A DNA stretch of 64,000 nucleotides from Nitrospira sp. (GCA_016873395.1 VGXG01000004.1:1-64000); one strand, 5' to 3'. Shown: positions 1 through 8,958, counted from the stretch's first letter. Notes: a model not told the origin generated them from the letters alone. Numbers and translations: made by a program.

Positions 1-185
1 CGCAGAGGATGGTCATTCAAGAACGCGGAGGCGGCTGGATCGGAATAGACCAAAGCTGTGGCATCCATGGAGGAGTACATGGTGGCCTGCGGGCCGGCCT
101 GTATTTCTTGACTGCCCGCGCAGCCGGTGCTCAGCAGCAAAACCAGGACCGCCATGCCTGCAAGGATTTTGAGATCGCGCATCAT
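1..185 (-). CDS. Lipoprotein, N-terminal part (runs off the left edge)
   Basis: The reading frame opens at an ATG-ATG pair (185 or 182) behind GGAGAGG and stays open to the window edge, so the C-terminus is missing. The first 20 or so residues are a short charged start, a hydrophobic core (LAGMAVLVLLL) and a lipobox LSTGC. This predicts a signal peptidase II-processed outer or inner membrane lipoprotein. The visible mature part (about 40 residues) is small and Ala/Ser-rich, and I recognise no domain. A perfect 12-bp palindrome (TTGTTGCAACAA, 275-286) lies about 90 bp upstream and could be an operator, which is inference only. Confidence 0.7.
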   Translation of the reverse strand, partial: MMRDLKILAGMAVLVLLLSTGCAGSQEIQAGPQATMYSSMDATALVYSDPAASAFLNDHPL

Positions 186-327
186 CACACCTCTCCATTA
201 CTCACTGTGACTACGACAGGTATCATGTATTTAGTTTAGCGGAAATGGCCCCGCTTGTCCAATGAACAGGTCTTTTGTTGCAACAACTGATGGAGGGCCG
301 GAAACAGAAGGCGGGTGGAGGGAAAAA

Positions 328-440
328 GCCTCTCCGCTCACAGTAAAGGAGAAGTCGTCAGTCTTCAGTTGTCGGTTCTCAGTTTCATGACTGCAAACTG
401 ATGACTGAAAACTGACTACTCTCTAGCAAGCTTGGTATGG
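328..440. repeat. Composite heptamer-repeat element, copy 1
   Basis: The left end matches CTCTCCGCTCAC...AAAGGA and the right end CTAGCAAGCTTGGTATGG. Between them lie CAGT-type 7-bp units on the left and ACTG-type units on the right around a central TCATGA, giving an imperfect hairpin. The same ends and layout occur at 11153-11266 (inverted) and 34031-34148. The rest of the 186-531 gap shows nothing else I can name, except a partial repeat of the right end (AAGGTTGGTATGG) near 522-534. Confidence 0.85.
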
Positions 441-531
441 TTAGAAACGGAGAAAATCACTGGTGGGTTTTCTCGGCGGGCGTAAGCTCGATACAACGAT
501 AAAGAGCCCGCCGTTCAACCGAAGGTTGGTA

Positions 532-606
532 TGGTGGGCGATACAGGTATCGAACCTGTGGCCTCTTCCGTGTGAAGGAAGCGCTCTACCACTGAGCTAA
601 TCGCCC
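532..606 (-). tRNA. tRNA-Val (anticodon CAC)
   Basis: The minus strand folds as a complete cloverleaf. The 7-bp acceptor stem is GGGCGAT/ATCGCCC, the D-arm is GCTC...GAGC, and the anticodon arm is CTTCC-TTCACAC-GGAAG with anticodon CAC. The T-arm is ACAGG-TTCGATA-CCTGT. The discriminator is A and the 3' CCA is encoded in the DNA. The anticodon reads GTG valine codons. Confidence 0.95.
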
Positions 607-616
607 ACATGGCGCG

Positions 617-646
617 AGTCTAACATTAGCCCTTCGGCTCCGTCAA
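617..646 (-). promoter_or_regulatory. Probable sigma-70 promoter of tRNA-Val
   Basis: On the minus strand TTGACG (641-646) is followed after 18 bp by TAGACT (617-622), which ends about 10 bp before the tRNA 5' end. The -35 box is good and the -10 box is moderate. Confidence 0.5.
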
Positions 647-680
647 CGCGACCGCTATATCTATCTCACCGCTTGAGCAA

Positions 681-720
681 CGCCTCTCGCCCCTTGCCGC
701 TTGCCGCTCGCCACGCGCCC
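681..720. repeat. 7-bp tandem repeat, CGCCNCT type
   Basis: Units such as CGCCTCT, CGCCCCT, TGCCGCT, TGCCGCT and CGCCACG follow one another with a 7-bp period in the trmFO leader. The array is short and has no mirrored half. Confidence 0.7.
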
Positions 721-784
721 ATGGCGCGCAGTTGACTTCCCTCAAACGGCACTCCTAGAATGAGTCGCGGATGGAGCGACGAGC

Positions 785-2101
785 ATGCGCGACGACGTGG
801 TGATCATCGGGGGCGGGCTGGCCGGGTCGGAAGCGGCCTGGCAGGCAGCCAACCACGGCGCCAAGGTCACGCTCTACGAAATGCGTCCGAAGGAGGCGAC
901 CCCAGCCCACAAGACCGGATTTCTGGCCGAACTGGTCTGTTCCAACTCCCTGGGCTCCGGCGACATTCTGAACGCGCCCGGCATCTTGAAAGAAGAAATG
1001 CGGCGCCTCAACTCCCTGATCATCCGGGTGGCGGACGACGTTCGGGTGCCGGCCGGCTCGGCCCTGGCGGTGGATCGAGACCAGTTCGCGCAAGGAGTCA
1101 CCCGAGCCCTGGAGGGCCACCCGAACATCCGGATCATCCGCGAAGAGATCACGGAGATCCCGACCGACTGCGTCTGCATCGTGGCGACGGGGCCCCTCAC
1201 TTCCGATGCGCTGGCCAAGGCCATCCAGAACTTGACCCATTCCAAGCACCTATACTTTTTCGACGCCATCTCTCCGATCATCGACACGGACTCGATCGAC
1301 ATGGCGAAGGTATTCCGCGCCTCGCGCTACGACAAGGGCGGGGCGGACTATTTGAACTGCCCCATGGACGAGGCGGCCTACAGCACCTTCTACGACGCGA
1401 TGCTCAAGGCGGAGAAGGTCCAGCCGAAGGAATTCGAGAAGACCCCCTATTTCGAGGGCTGTATTCCCATTGAAGTCATGGCGGAGCGGGGCCGGCAGAC
1501 GATGCTGTTCGGACCCTTGAAGCCGGTGGGGTTGGAAGACCCCAAGACCGGCGCGCGGCCCCATGCGGTCGTGCAGCTTCGGGCCGAGAACAAGCATGGC
1601 TCCTGCTACAACATGGTCGGGTTCCAGACCAAGCTGACCTATCCGGAGCAGCGTCGGGTCTTCCGCATGATTCCGGGGTTGGAGCAGGCGGAGTTTCTCC
1701 GGTATGGGAGCCTCCACCGGAATACCTTCGTGAACTCGCCGCAACTGCTCCGGGACACGTTGCAATTAAAGGTGCGGGGCACCGCGTTTTTTGCGGGACA
1801 ACTGGTGGGCGTGGAGGGCTATACCGAATCCGCCGCCATGGGAGGCTTGGCCGGCACCAACGCCGCTCGGGGGCTTGCAGGGCTGCCCCTGCTCACCCCT
1901 CCGCCCACGACGGCGCACGGGAGCCTGATCAATTACATCACGACCACCGACCCCCGCCACTTCCAGCCGATCAACACCAACTTCGGCCTGTTCCCGCCTC
2001 TGCCTGTGACCATCAAAGATAAGGACCAGAAGCGGAAACGGATCGGCCAGCGTGCGTTGGAGGACCTTGAGGCATGGAAGCAGCGATCCGGGCTTTCATG
2101 A
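785..2101 (+). CDS. trmFO: Methylenetetrahydrofolate-tRNA-(uracil-54-C5)-methyltransferase
   Basis: This FAD- and folate-dependent enzyme makes 5-methyluridine at position 54 of the tRNA T-loop, using methylene-THF instead of SAM. The 438-residue length is normal for the family. The N-terminus has the dinucleotide-binding GGGLAG (residues 9-14) followed by YEMRP and SNSLGS, both characteristic of TrmFO/GidA-like proteins. The ATG at 785 sits 8 bp after GGAG. The 3' end overlaps xerC by 28 bp, so the two are probably co-transcribed. The trmFO-xerC-hslVU order is also common in Firmicutes, where codY follows. Confidence 0.95.
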   Translation: MRDDVVIIGGGLAGSEAAWQAANHGAKVTLYEMRPKEATPAHKTGFLAELVCSNSLGSGDILNAPGILKEEMRRLNSLIIRVADDVRVPAGSALAVDRDQFAQGVTRALEGHPNIRIIREEITEIPTDCVCIVATGPLTSDALAKAIQNLTHSKHLYFFDAISPIIDTDSIDMAKVFRASRYDKGGADYLNCPMDEAAYSTFYDAMLKAEKVQPKEFEKTPYFEGCIPIEVMAERGRQTMLFGPLKPVGLEDPKTGARPHAVVQLRAENKHGSCYNMVGFQTKLTYPEQRRVFRMIPGLEQAEFLRYGSLHRNTFVNSPQLLRDTLQLKVRGTAFFAGQLVGVEGYTESAAMGGLAGTNAARGLAGLPLLTPPPTTAHGSLINYITTTDPRHFQPINTNFGLFPPLPVTIKDKDQKRKRIGQRALEDLEAWKQRSGLS

Positions 2102-3033
2102 CGTTTCTGGACGTGGAGCGAGGCGCCTCCCGCGAGACGATTCGCGGCTACCGATCAGACCTTCGCCAGTTCCTCTCCTTTGTAAATGAAACCAGGCCGG
2201 CCGGCGCCGCCCCGCTCTCACCCGACGACGTGGACCCCATGACCATCCGAGGCTACCTGGCCTGGCTGGACCGGAAAAAGGAGAAGAAATCCTCCCTGGC
2301 CCGCAAGCTGGCCGCCCTGCGCAGCCTCTACCGGTTCCTCGCACGGGAAGGCCACGTCAAGCTAAGCCCGGCCGCCGAGGTCCGCACGCCCAAACAGCCG
2401 CAGTACCTGCCGCGAGTCCTGAGTAAAGACGATGCGAACGCACTGATGGAATTTCCGGAAGGAGAGGGGCTGCCGGCTCTGCGTGACCGGGCCATTCTCG
2501 AAACCCTCTACTCGACCGGGGCCCGCGTAAGCGAACTGGTGGGCATGAACCTGGACGACCTCAATCTGAGCGATGGGCTGGTCCGCCTGCGAGGGAAAGG
2601 CCGCAAAGAACGGATCGTGCCGATCGGAGCCGTCGCGGTTGAAGCGATCAAGGAATACCACGTCGCGCTCACGCCTCACGCCTCACGCTTCACGCTTCAC
2701 GAGGAACGCGAGAAGCCCGTGTTCCTCAACAACCGAGGCGGCCGCCTCACCGCCCGGAGCGTCGAGCGACTCGTGGCACAATACTCCAGCCGGCTGGCCG
2801 GAGGGCGCGTCAGCCCACACGCCCTGCGCCACTCCTTTGCGACCCACCTGTTGGATGAAGGGGCGGACCTCCGCGCTATTCAGGAGATGCTCGGCCATGC
2901 CTCGCTTGGCACCACGCAGAAATACACGCACCTGGCGACGGATCACCTGATGGAGGTCTACGATAAGGCCCATCCTCGCGCCGGGCGTGGAAGCAGTCAT
3001 CAAACGAGCGAACGCTCGAAGGAGCAACGTTGA
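2074..3033 (+). CDS. xerC: Tyrosine recombinase XerC
   Basis: It resolves chromosome dimers at dif with XerD at the septum. It has the N-terminal SAM-like core-binding domain (residues about 1-95) and a C-terminal catalytic domain. The catalytic set is visible: R151 (TGARVSEL), H249 and R252 (PHALRH), H275 (LGH) and Y284 (QKYTH). The 319 residues are slightly longer than usual. The extra length is an insertion at about residues 199-212 ([11 protein letters not shown]), encoded by a 7-bp tandem repeat, between two conserved strands and away from the catalytic residues. The gene starts inside trmFO and its stop overlaps the hslV start. Confidence 0.93.
   Translation: MEAAIRAFMTFLDVERGASRETIRGYRSDLRQFLSFVNETRPAGAAPLSPDDVDPMTIRGYLAWLDRKKEKKSSLARKLAALRSLYRFLAREGHVKLSPAAEVRTPKQPQYLPRVLSKDDANALMEFPEGEGLPALRDRAILETLYSTGARVSELVGMNLDDLNLSDGLVRLRGKGRKERIVPIGAVAVEAIKEYHVALTPHASRFTLHEEREKPVFLNNRGGRLTARSVERLVAQYSSRLAGGRVSPHALRHSFATHLLDEGADLRAIQEMLGHASLGTTQKYTHLATDHLMEVYDKAHPRAGRGSSHQTSERSKEQR
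2667..2702 (+). repeat. In-frame 7-bp tandem repeat inside xerC
   Basis: The units CACGCCT, CACGCCT, CACGCTT and CACGCTT are back to back and followed by CACGAGG. Three units make 21 bp, or seven codons, so the array reads through in frame and encodes [11 protein letters not shown] related array at 51524-51557 inside an ABC permease encodes the same LTPHAS. Confidence 0.85.
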
Positions 3034-3569
3034 TGAGAATCCGCTCCACCACCATCCTCTGCATCCGGCGCAACGGGCGCGTCGCTATGGGCTCGGATGG
3101 ACAGGTGACGGTCGGTACGACCGTCATGAAGAGCAACGCGAAAAAGCTCCGCCGCTTGCACCATGACCAGATCCTGGCCGGCTTCGCCGGCGCCACAGCC
3201 GACGCCTTCACGCTCTTCGAGAAGTTCGAGGCCAAGCTGGAGGAGCACCGGGGGAATCTGACCCGCGCCGCGGTCGAATTGGCCAAAGACTGGCGGACCG
3301 ACCGGGTGCTGCGGCGGCTGGAGGCCCTGCTCGCGGTGGCGGATCGAGACCATTCATTTGTCATCTCCGGCACCGGCGACGTGGTGGAGCCGGAAGACGG
3401 GATCCTGGCGATCGGCTCCGGCGGCCCATATGCCCTGGCGGCCGCGCGGGCTCTCCTGAACCATTCCACCCTGGAGGCGCGCACGGTCGTCGAGGAGTCC
3501 ATGCGGATCGCGGGCGGCATCGATATCTACACGAACCAGGAAATCGTCATCGAGGAGCTCAAGCCGTGA
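3033..3569 (+). CDS. hslV: ATP-dependent protease subunit HslV
   Basis: This is the threonine peptidase of the HslVU (ClpQY) cytoplasmic protease. It has a proteasome beta-subunit fold with the family motif GSDGQVT and a C-terminal YTNQE..VIEEL that docks on HslU. I chose ATG 3033, which overlaps the xerC stop (ATGA); a TTG one codon earlier is also open. The catalytic threonine lies in RSTTIL after a short propeptide of about 5 residues, unlike E. coli HslV where it is residue 2. The length of 178 is normal. It overlaps hslU by 4 bp, so translation is coupled. Confidence 0.95.
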   Translation: MRIRSTTILCIRRNGRVAMGSDGQVTVGTTVMKSNAKKLRRLHHDQILAGFAGATADAFTLFEKFEAKLEEHRGNLTRAAVELAKDWRTDRVLRRLEALLAVADRDHSFVISGTGDVVEPEDGILAIGSGGPYALAAARALLNHSTLEARTVVEESMRIAGGIDIYTNQEIVIEELKP

Positions 3570-4993
3570 CGGCACAGCCGGATCGGACCCACCAGACGAA
3601 CAGGCAGCCGGGCAGCCTGGACAGCCTGACGCCCCGCCAGATCGTGGCCGAATTGGACCGCTACGTGATCGGGCAGAAGGACGCCAAACGGATGGTGGCG
3701 ATCGCGCTGCGCAACCGCTGGCGGCGGCAGCAGTTGAGCCCCGAGCTGCGGGACGAAGTGATCCCGAAAAACATCATCATGATCGGTCCCACCGGCGTCG
3801 GCAAGACGGAGATCGCGCGGCGCCTGGCGAAGCTGGCCCAGGCCCCCTTCATCAAGGTCGAGGCTTCCAAGTTTACGGAAGTGGGATACGTCGGCCGTGA
3901 CGTGGAGTCCATCATCCGGGACCTGACGGAGCAGGCCGTCAGCCTGGTGAAGGCCGCTCACCAGGAGCAAGTCCAGCAGCGGGCGGAGCAGTTGGGGGAA
4001 GAACGGTTGTTGGATCTCCTCCTGCCGCCGCCAGGCGCCAAGCCGGCCTTCGGCATACAGGAGAGTGAGGGGCAGGAGGCGGCCGCGGTCAGCAGTCAGG
4101 CCTACGAATCCTATGAGGCGACGCGCTCCAAACTTCGCCTCCAACTGCGGGAAGGGAAGCTGGACCAACGGTCCGTCGAACTGGAGGTCAAGGAGCGGGG
4201 CCTGCCCATCGGCGTGATCTCAAACGTGGGTGGGATGGAAGAATTAGAAAGCGGCCTGCGCGACATGCTGGGCGGGCTCTTTCCCGGCAAGAAGAAAAAA
4301 CGGGCCATGAAGGTGCCCGACGCGTTAAAGCATCTGACGCAGGATGAGGTGCAGAAGCTGATCGACATGGATGAGGTGACCCGCGAGGCCACCACCAAAG
4401 TGGAACAGGCGGGCATTGTGTTCCTCGACGAGATCGACAAGATCGCTGGCCGCGAAAAGTTCGCGGGGCCGGACGTGTCGCGGGAGGGGGTGCAGCGGGA
4501 TCTCCTGCCCATCGTCGAGGGCTCCACGGTCAATACCAAATACGGCCCGGTGCGTACGGACCACATCCTGTTCATCGCGGCCGGGGCCTTTCACGTGGCC
4601 AAGCCGTCGGACCTGATCCCCGAACTCCAGGGACGGTTCCCCATCCGGGTCGAACTGGAGCCCTTAACCAAGGAGGACTTCATCCGGATCCTGACCGAGC
4701 CGCGCGGCGCGCTGGTCACGCAGTACCGGGCCCTGCTGGAGACTGAGGGCGTCACGGTAGAGTTCACGCGCGAGGGGGTGGAAGAGATGGCCGCCACGGC
4801 CGTGCTGGTGAACGATCGGACCGAGAACATCGGGGCCCGGCGCCTCTTCACGATCATGGAGCGGTTGCTGGAACAGATCCTGTTCGAGGCCCCGGACGTG
4901 ACCGACCGCAAGGTGCTCATTGACGCCCAGTATGTGCAGGACCGTCTGCGCGAGATCGCCAAGGCCGAAGACCTCAGCCGGTTTATTCTTTAG
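3566..4993 (+). CDS. hslU: ATP-dependent protease ATPase subunit HslU
   Basis: This AAA+ unfoldase feeds substrates into HslV. It has an N-terminal [17 protein letters not shown], Walker A GPTGVGKT (residues 74-81), Walker B VFLDEIDK, the substrate-gripping [11 protein letters not shown] pore region and a C-terminal [10 protein letters not shown] sensor 2. The I domain (about 110-240) is the variable family insertion. It begins with GTG in a GTGA overlap with the hslV stop. The last residues, LSRFIL, match the C-terminal tail that inserts into HslV. The length of 475 is normal. Confidence 0.96.
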   Translation: MTAQPDRTHQTNRQPGSLDSLTPRQIVAELDRYVIGQKDAKRMVAIALRNRWRRQQLSPELRDEVIPKNIIMIGPTGVGKTEIARRLAKLAQAPFIKVEASKFTEVGYVGRDVESIIRDLTEQAVSLVKAAHQEQVQQRAEQLGEERLLDLLLPPPGAKPAFGIQESEGQEAAAVSSQAYESYEATRSKLRLQLREGKLDQRSVELEVKERGLPIGVISNVGGMEELESGLRDMLGGLFPGKKKKRAMKVPDALKHLTQDEVQKLIDMDEVTREATTKVEQAGIVFLDEIDKIAGREKFAGPDVSREGVQRDLLPIVEGSTVNTKYGPVRTDHILFIAAGAFHVAKPSDLIPELQGRFPIRVELEPLTKEDFIRILTEPRGALVTQYRALLETEGVTVEFTREGVEEMAATAVLVNDRTENIGARRLFTIMERLLEQILFEAPDVTDRKVLIDAQYVQDRLREIAKAEDLSRFIL

Positions 4994-4995
4994 GA

Positions 4996-5068
4996 GTCGT
5001 CAGTTGTCAGCAATCAGTTTTCGGTGTAAAAGACATTCTAAGAACTGACCACTGAATACTGACAACTA
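4996..5068. repeat. Mirrored 7-bp repeat array between hslU and argB
   Basis: CAGTTGT/CAGCAAT/CAGTTTT-type units on the left face ACTGACC/ACTGAAT/ACTGACA-type units on the right, across a spacer. They form an imperfect hairpin that ends just before the argB ribosome binding site (AAAGGAG). Confidence 0.8.
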
Positions 5069-5082
5069 AAGGAGTTTCGTTC

Positions 5083-5976
5083 ATGAACAAGCTGATCAAG
5101 AAAGCCGACGTGCTGGTCGAAGCCCTGCCGTACATCCGCACCTTCACCGGCAAGACCGTCGTCATCAAGTACGGCGGCAAGGCGATGACCGAGGACGCGC
5201 TCAAAGACCGGTTTGCGCTGGACGTGGTCCTGCTGAAATACGTCGGCCTCAACCCCGTGATCGTGCACGGCGGCGGGCCGCAGATCGACCAGATGCTGAG
5301 CCGGCTCGGCTTGGAAGCCAAGTTTCGTCAGGGCGTGCGCGTGACCGACCGGCCGACGATGGATGTCGTCGAGATGGTGCTCGGAGGCAAGATCAACAAG
5401 GAGATCGTAGGCCTGCTGAACCGGCACGGGGCGAGAGCCGTCGGGCTCACAGGCAAGGACGGCGGCCTGATCCAGGCCAAGCCGCTCACCGCGAAGGCCT
5501 GGGCCGAGAGTCTCCAGGCGGACCCGGACGGATTGCCGGAAGAGGACTTCGGCCTGGTCGGGGAGATCCAAACGGTCGATCCCCAGATCATCCTCAAGCT
5601 GCAACAAGAGAATTTCATTCCCGTGATCGCCCCCATCGGGACCGATCGTGAAGGCCACACCTACAACATCAACGCCGACCTCGTGGCCGGCTCGATCGCC
5701 GCGGCGCTCCAGGCGGAAAAGTTGCTGGTGCTGACCGACGTCAAGGGCATCCGTGACGCCAAAGGGCGGCACGTGTCCACCCTCTCGCGCAAGGACATGC
5801 AGCGCATGGTCAAGAAAGGCACGATCAGCGAGGGCATGTTGCCCAAGGTTCATGCCTGCCTCACGGCCCTGGAGGGGGGAGTCCGCAAGGCCCACATCAT
5901 CGACGGCCGGATGCCCCACGCCATCTTGCTGGAGGTTTTCACGGATAAGGGGATCGGGACCGAGATCGTCTCCTGA
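5083..5976 (+). CDS. argB: Acetylglutamate kinase
   Basis: It phosphorylates N-acetylglutamate, the second step of arginine synthesis. The amino acid kinase fold is shown by KYGGKAM (about residue 30), the VHGGGPQID substrate loop, GLTGKDGGL and the C-terminal HAILLEVFTDKGIGTEI. The length of 297 and an N-terminal helix before the first strand fit the hexameric, arginine-inhibited class. The start ATG follows AAAGGAG. It stands alone between two heptamer arrays, with no other arg gene beside it. Confidence 0.95.
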   Translation: MNKLIKKADVLVEALPYIRTFTGKTVVIKYGGKAMTEDALKDRFALDVVLLKYVGLNPVIVHGGGPQIDQMLSRLGLEAKFRQGVRVTDRPTMDVVEMVLGGKINKEIVGLLNRHGARAVGLTGKDGGLIQAKPLTAKAWAESLQADPDGLPEEDFGLVGEIQTVDPQIILKLQQENFIPVIAPIGTDREGHTYNINADLVAGSIAAALQAEKLLVLTDVKGIRDAKGRHVSTLSRKDMQRMVKKGTISEGMLPKVHACLTALEGGVRKAHIIDGRMPHAILLEVFTDKGIGTEIVS

Positions 5977-5981
5977 AGAAA

Positions 5982-6103
5982 TGCTGAATGATGAGTGATG
6001 AACGATGAATTTGAGTCGTCAGTCATCAGTTATCAGTTTTTAGTTCCGGACAATTCCGAAACTGATAACTGTAAACTGAGAACTGTTCACTTTTCAGTGT
6101 TCC
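5982..6103. repeat. Mirrored 7-bp repeat array, copy A of a two-locus pair
   Basis: It starts with GAAATGCTGAA, then three TGATGAG/TGATGAA/CGATGAA units, then CAGT-type and ACTG-type arms around TTCCGGACAATTCCG. The same sequence occurs inverted at 47136-47270, where the GATGAA block has four units instead of three, a 7-bp difference. Confidence 0.9.
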
Positions 6104-6115
6104 GTGTTTGGAAGC

Positions 6116-6742
6116 ATGAAGCCCTCCAAGAAAACGGGCTCACGGGCTTTCCAAAAAGTTCCTCAACCGGACGGGAAGAGCGCCCTGCTCCTGGGCGACA
6201 TCCAGGTGGACTTCTGCCCGGGCGGCACGCTGGCCGTTCCAGGCGGGGACGCGATCATCCCGATCGTCAACGACTGTGTTCGGTTCTTCCACAGCCGGCG
6301 CTTCCCGATCATTGCCGCCAGAGACTGGCACCCGCGCAACCACTGTTCCTTCCGGGAGCAAGGAGGCCCCTGGCCGGTCCATTGCGTGCAGATGTCGCGC
6401 GGCGCCCAGTTCCATCCGGACCTGATTATCCCGCCCGGCACCTCCGTGGTGTCCAAGGCGACGAATCCCGCCAAGGAAGCCTACTCCAGCTTCGAGGGGA
6501 CGACGTTGGAAGAAAGATTGCGGGAGATGGACATCCAAACTCTCTTCGTGACCGGGCTCGCCACCGACTACTGCGTGAAGAACACCGTCCTCGACGCGCG
6601 CCGGCTCGGCTTCCGGGTCGTGGTGCTGGAGGATGCCATACGGGGAATTGATGCCTCACCCGGCGACTGTGAGCGGGCCATCGAGGACATGAAGGCAGCC
6701 GGCGCCCTCTTCGCCAAGGCTGCGGATCTCGTCCGTGCTTGA
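6116..6742 (+). CDS. pncA: Nicotinamidase (isochorismatase-like hydrolase)
   Basis: It converts nicotinamide to nicotinic acid for NAD salvage. The cysteine hydrolase triad is visible: Asp in LGDIQVDF, Lys in VSKAT and Cys in ATDYCVKNT. The metal-binding DWHPxxH follows the first strand region. About 208 residues fits PncA. I chose ATG 6116; a GTG at 6104 in the same frame is possible. The 5' leader is made of heptamer repeat. The gene overlaps the next one by 8 bp. Confidence 0.88.
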   Translation: MKPSKKTGSRAFQKVPQPDGKSALLLGDIQVDFCPGGTLAVPGGDAIIPIVNDCVRFFHSRRFPIIAARDWHPRNHCSFREQGGPWPVHCVQMSRGAQFHPDLIIPPGTSVVSKATNPAKEAYSSFEGTTLEERLREMDIQTLFVTGLATDYCVKNTVLDARRLGFRVVVLEDAIRGIDASPGDCERAIEDMKAAGALFAKAADLVRA

Positions 6743-7679
6743 CAGGCCCTTCGACTTGACTCAGGGCAGGCTCCGCGCCCACGTCGAGGCCTTGATCGGT
6801 GAGCGCCACCCCATCTCATCCCCTGACCATCTCCGACAGGCTGAAGCCTATCTGGTTGAGGAATTCGGTCGGTTGGGCCTCACCATCTCCGCTCATTCCT
6901 TCGAAGCGTTCGGCGGGAGCTACCGGAATGTCATCGCCACGCTGCCGGCCGCTGTCTCCCCCGTTCAGCATTCAGTCCACCCGTTGCATCTGGCAGAGCA
7001 ACGGGTCCCCGGCGTTCAGCGGTCGCTTCCGCCGTTGCTCATTGCCGCGCATTACGACACTGTCCCGGGCTCCCCCGGCGCCGATGACAATGCCAGCGGT
7101 CTAGCGGTCATGCTGGAAGTCGCACGGCGTTTGTCGGCGGTTCCGCTTTCCAGGCCTGTGCGCTTCATTGGCTTTTGCCTGGAAGAAGAAGACCTGTTGG
7201 GAAGCCTGGCCTATGCCGCGCATCTGCGGGCGACAGACCAGGAGATTGTCGGCGCCATCGTGCTGGAATGCGTCGGCTACGCCCGATCCGAGGAGGACTC
7301 ACAGACGGTCCCGCCTGGGGTGCCGATCGCCGTGCCGTCGGTCGGAGATTTTCTGGGGATTGTGGGGAATGCCCGGTCAGCAGACTTGGTCACGGACATC
7401 GAGCAGGCAGCCCGGCTCCATGTCCCGGAGCTGAACATTGTCCCGCTACTCGTGCCTGGTAACGGCGAGCTGTTGCCCGACACGAGGCGGAGCGACCATG
7501 CCGCTTTCTGGCACTACGGCTATCCAGCCGTGATGCTGACCGACACGGCGAACTTCCGCAACCCTCACTACCACCGCCCCACGGATACCATCGACACGTT
7601 GGACTTCCTATTCATGGCCAAGGTGGCCGACGCTGCTTCTGCTGCAGCCGATGCCCTGGCCGAGATGGAGAATAGCTGA
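6735..7679 (+). CDS. M28-family zinc peptidase
   Basis: This is a probable aminopeptidase of the M28 family. Zinc ligands can be read in order: H and D of AAHYDTVPGSPGADDN, the second Asp in the same motif, EE in CLEEEDLLGS, and a late H in PHYHRPTDT. No clear signal peptide is present. The GTG start at 6735 overlaps the pncA stop and has no strong ribosome binding site, so the first 15 residues are uncertain. They are partly encoded by a short palindromic repeat (6746-6767). A low-conservation insertion at about residues 75-95 may explain the length. Confidence 0.85.
   Translation: MLDRPFDLTQGRLRAHVEALIGERHPISSPDHLRQAEAYLVEEFGRLGLTISAHSFEAFGGSYRNVIATLPAAVSPVQHSVHPLHLAEQRVPGVQRSLPPLLIAAHYDTVPGSPGADDNASGLAVMLEVARRLSAVPLSRPVRFIGFCLEEEDLLGSLAYAAHLRATDQEIVGAIVLECVGYARSEEDSQTVPPGVPIAVPSVGDFLGIVGNARSADLVTDIEQAARLHVPELNIVPLLVPGNGELLPDTRRSDHAAFWHYGYPAVMLTDTANFRNPHYHRPTDTIDTLDFLFMAKVADAASAAADALAEMENS
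6746..6767. repeat. Short palindromic repeat at the M28 peptidase start
   Basis: GCCCT...AGGGC arms flank TCGACTTGACTC. It encodes RPFDLTQG on the plus strand, and LSQVEG and PESSRRA-type peptides on the other frames. I know this signature from short dispersed palindromes in many environmental bacterial genomes. Only one copy is seen here. Confidence 0.6.
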
Positions 7680-7690
7680 ACTCGGAGCAT

Positions 7691-8398
7691 ATGAAAAAGC
7701 GGCTGAAAGCCAGCACCAGAGAAGCGATCCAACGGATCTTCGACCGGCTCGACTATATGCGCCTGGGACCGATCTACTGCGACGAGGGCGGAGAGGCCTT
7801 TTGGAACGCCAAGCGCGGACCCTGCCAGAAGCTGGGGATCAAGTTCGCCCAGGTGCTGCTGGACCGCTTGAAACCCGAGGGCCGGAGTCTCTATGTCGGG
7901 GCCGGGGTGGCGGAGCTTCCGATCCTGACGATGGAAGTCATGGATCTCCACCGCGAAGTCACGGCCTATAACCTCCGGAAAGAGGAGGTTGCCGTGCTGA
8001 ACAAGGCGTGCCAGGGACGAGGCTTTCGATTCCTCTTGGGAGATGCTGTGAACGCCAACCGCAGGTTCGACCATCTCTGGATCGTCAGCACGCTCAACGA
8101 TCCGGAGCGGTTTCCCGAACTCTCGGCCCTCTCCTACGGACGGGCCGACCCCGCGACTTTCGATCCGGCCGCCTTCGGGCGCGAGCGCAAAGCAGTCCGG
8201 CAACTGGCCGATCACTGCCTCGGCCGACTGATCCTCCCCGGCCTGGTCACGACCTCGGTCGAGGAGATTCCCTGGATTACGGACTGGTGCGCGAAGCGGG
8301 GCGTGCCCTGCGAGGTGGAGGAAGATGATTACCCGACCGCGATCGTGGAAGACCCGATCTGTTTCATCCGGATCGGCTGTAAAGACAGTGAAGGGTGA
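7691..8398 (+). CDS. Methyltransferase-like protein of unknown function
   Basis: This 235-residue protein has a Rossmann-type motif SLYVGAGVAELP at about residue 65, followed by an acidic stretch. It resembles motif I of class I SAM-dependent methyltransferases. After that the expected motifs are weak: FLLGDAVN could be the motif II-III area. I do not recognise a specific family. It lies 11 bp after the M28 peptidase and may share its transcript. Its last codons and stop are part of a 7-bp repeat array (GGGTGAGGAGTGAGG), so the natural C-terminus may have been altered. Confidence 0.75.
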   Translation: MKKRLKASTREAIQRIFDRLDYMRLGPIYCDEGGEAFWNAKRGPCQKLGIKFAQVLLDRLKPEGRSLYVGAGVAELPILTMEVMDLHREVTAYNLRKEEVAVLNKACQGRGFRFLLGDAVNANRRFDHLWIVSTLNDPERFPELSALSYGRADPATFDPAAFGRERKAVRQLADHCLGRLILPGLVTTSVEEIPWITDWCAKRGVPCEVEEDDYPTAIVEDPICFIRIGCKDSEG

Positions 8399-8416
8399 GG
8401 AGTGAGGTGTAAGGGG
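8388..8416. repeat. 7-bp repeat array at the end of the methyltransferase-like gene
   Basis: The units GAAGGGT, GAGGAGT, GAGGTGT and AAGGGGT follow with a 7-bp period and supply the TGA stop of the preceding gene. Confidence 0.75.
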
Positions 8417-8418
8417 TG

Positions 8419-8958
8419 TTAAATCTTGAATCCGGTCTTGGCCTTGGTCGGATCACTCACATACTGGCGGGCATACTCAATGTAGTTCTGCGCGGACTCT
8501 TTGATCCAGGCAAGCTCTTCGTCGATCACCGGCCGCTTGACCTTGGCCGGCGAGCCAAGGATCAGACTCTTGGGCGGCACGATGGTCCCCTCGGTGACCA
8601 GGGCCCCGGCTCCCACCACGCAGTTCTCTCCGATGACCGCGCCGTCCATGATGATGGCCCCCATCCCGATCAGGACCCGGTCCTTGACCGTGCAGCCGTG
8701 CAGGACCACGTGATGCCCGACCGTCACGTCATCGCCGATGATCAAGGGATGGGTGTCGTGGGTCACGTGCAGCATGCAGAGGTCCTGCACGTTGGTCCGG
8801 TTGCCGATCCTGATGGAGTGCACGTCGCCGCGAACCACCGCGTTGAACCAGACGCTGGACTCCTCGCCGATGACCACGTCGCCGATGACGACGGCGGTGT
8901 CTTCGATGTAGGCGGACTTGGCGATCGTCGGCTTGATGCCCTGGAAGGTGCGGATCAT
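8419..8958 (-). CDS. Gamma-carbonic anhydrase-family hexapeptide protein
   Basis: This is a left-handed beta-helix protein of the YrdA/PaaY/gamma-carbonic anhydrase group. It shows many imperfect hexapeptides ([LIV]-G-x4) such as IGDDVTVGHHVVLHG, and zinc-ligand histidines in LHVTHDTH and VGHHVVLHGC. I start it at MIRTFQGIKPTI (ATG 8958, 179 residues), the usual family N-terminus. The longer frame to 9045 encodes an Arg-rich tail with no family resemblance. The conserved Q and R for the active site are plausible (RGDVHSIRIG), but catalysis is not proven. The orientation is convergent with the gene before it. Confidence 0.9.
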   Translation of the reverse strand: MIRTFQGIKPTIAKSAYIEDTAVVIGDVVIGEESSVWFNAVVRGDVHSIRIGNRTNVQDLCMLHVTHDTHPLIIGDDVTVGHHVVLHGCTVKDRVLIGMGAIIMDGAVIGENCVVGAGALVTEGTIVPPKSLILGSPAKVKRPVIDEELAWIKESAQNYIEYARQYVSDPTKAKTGFKI

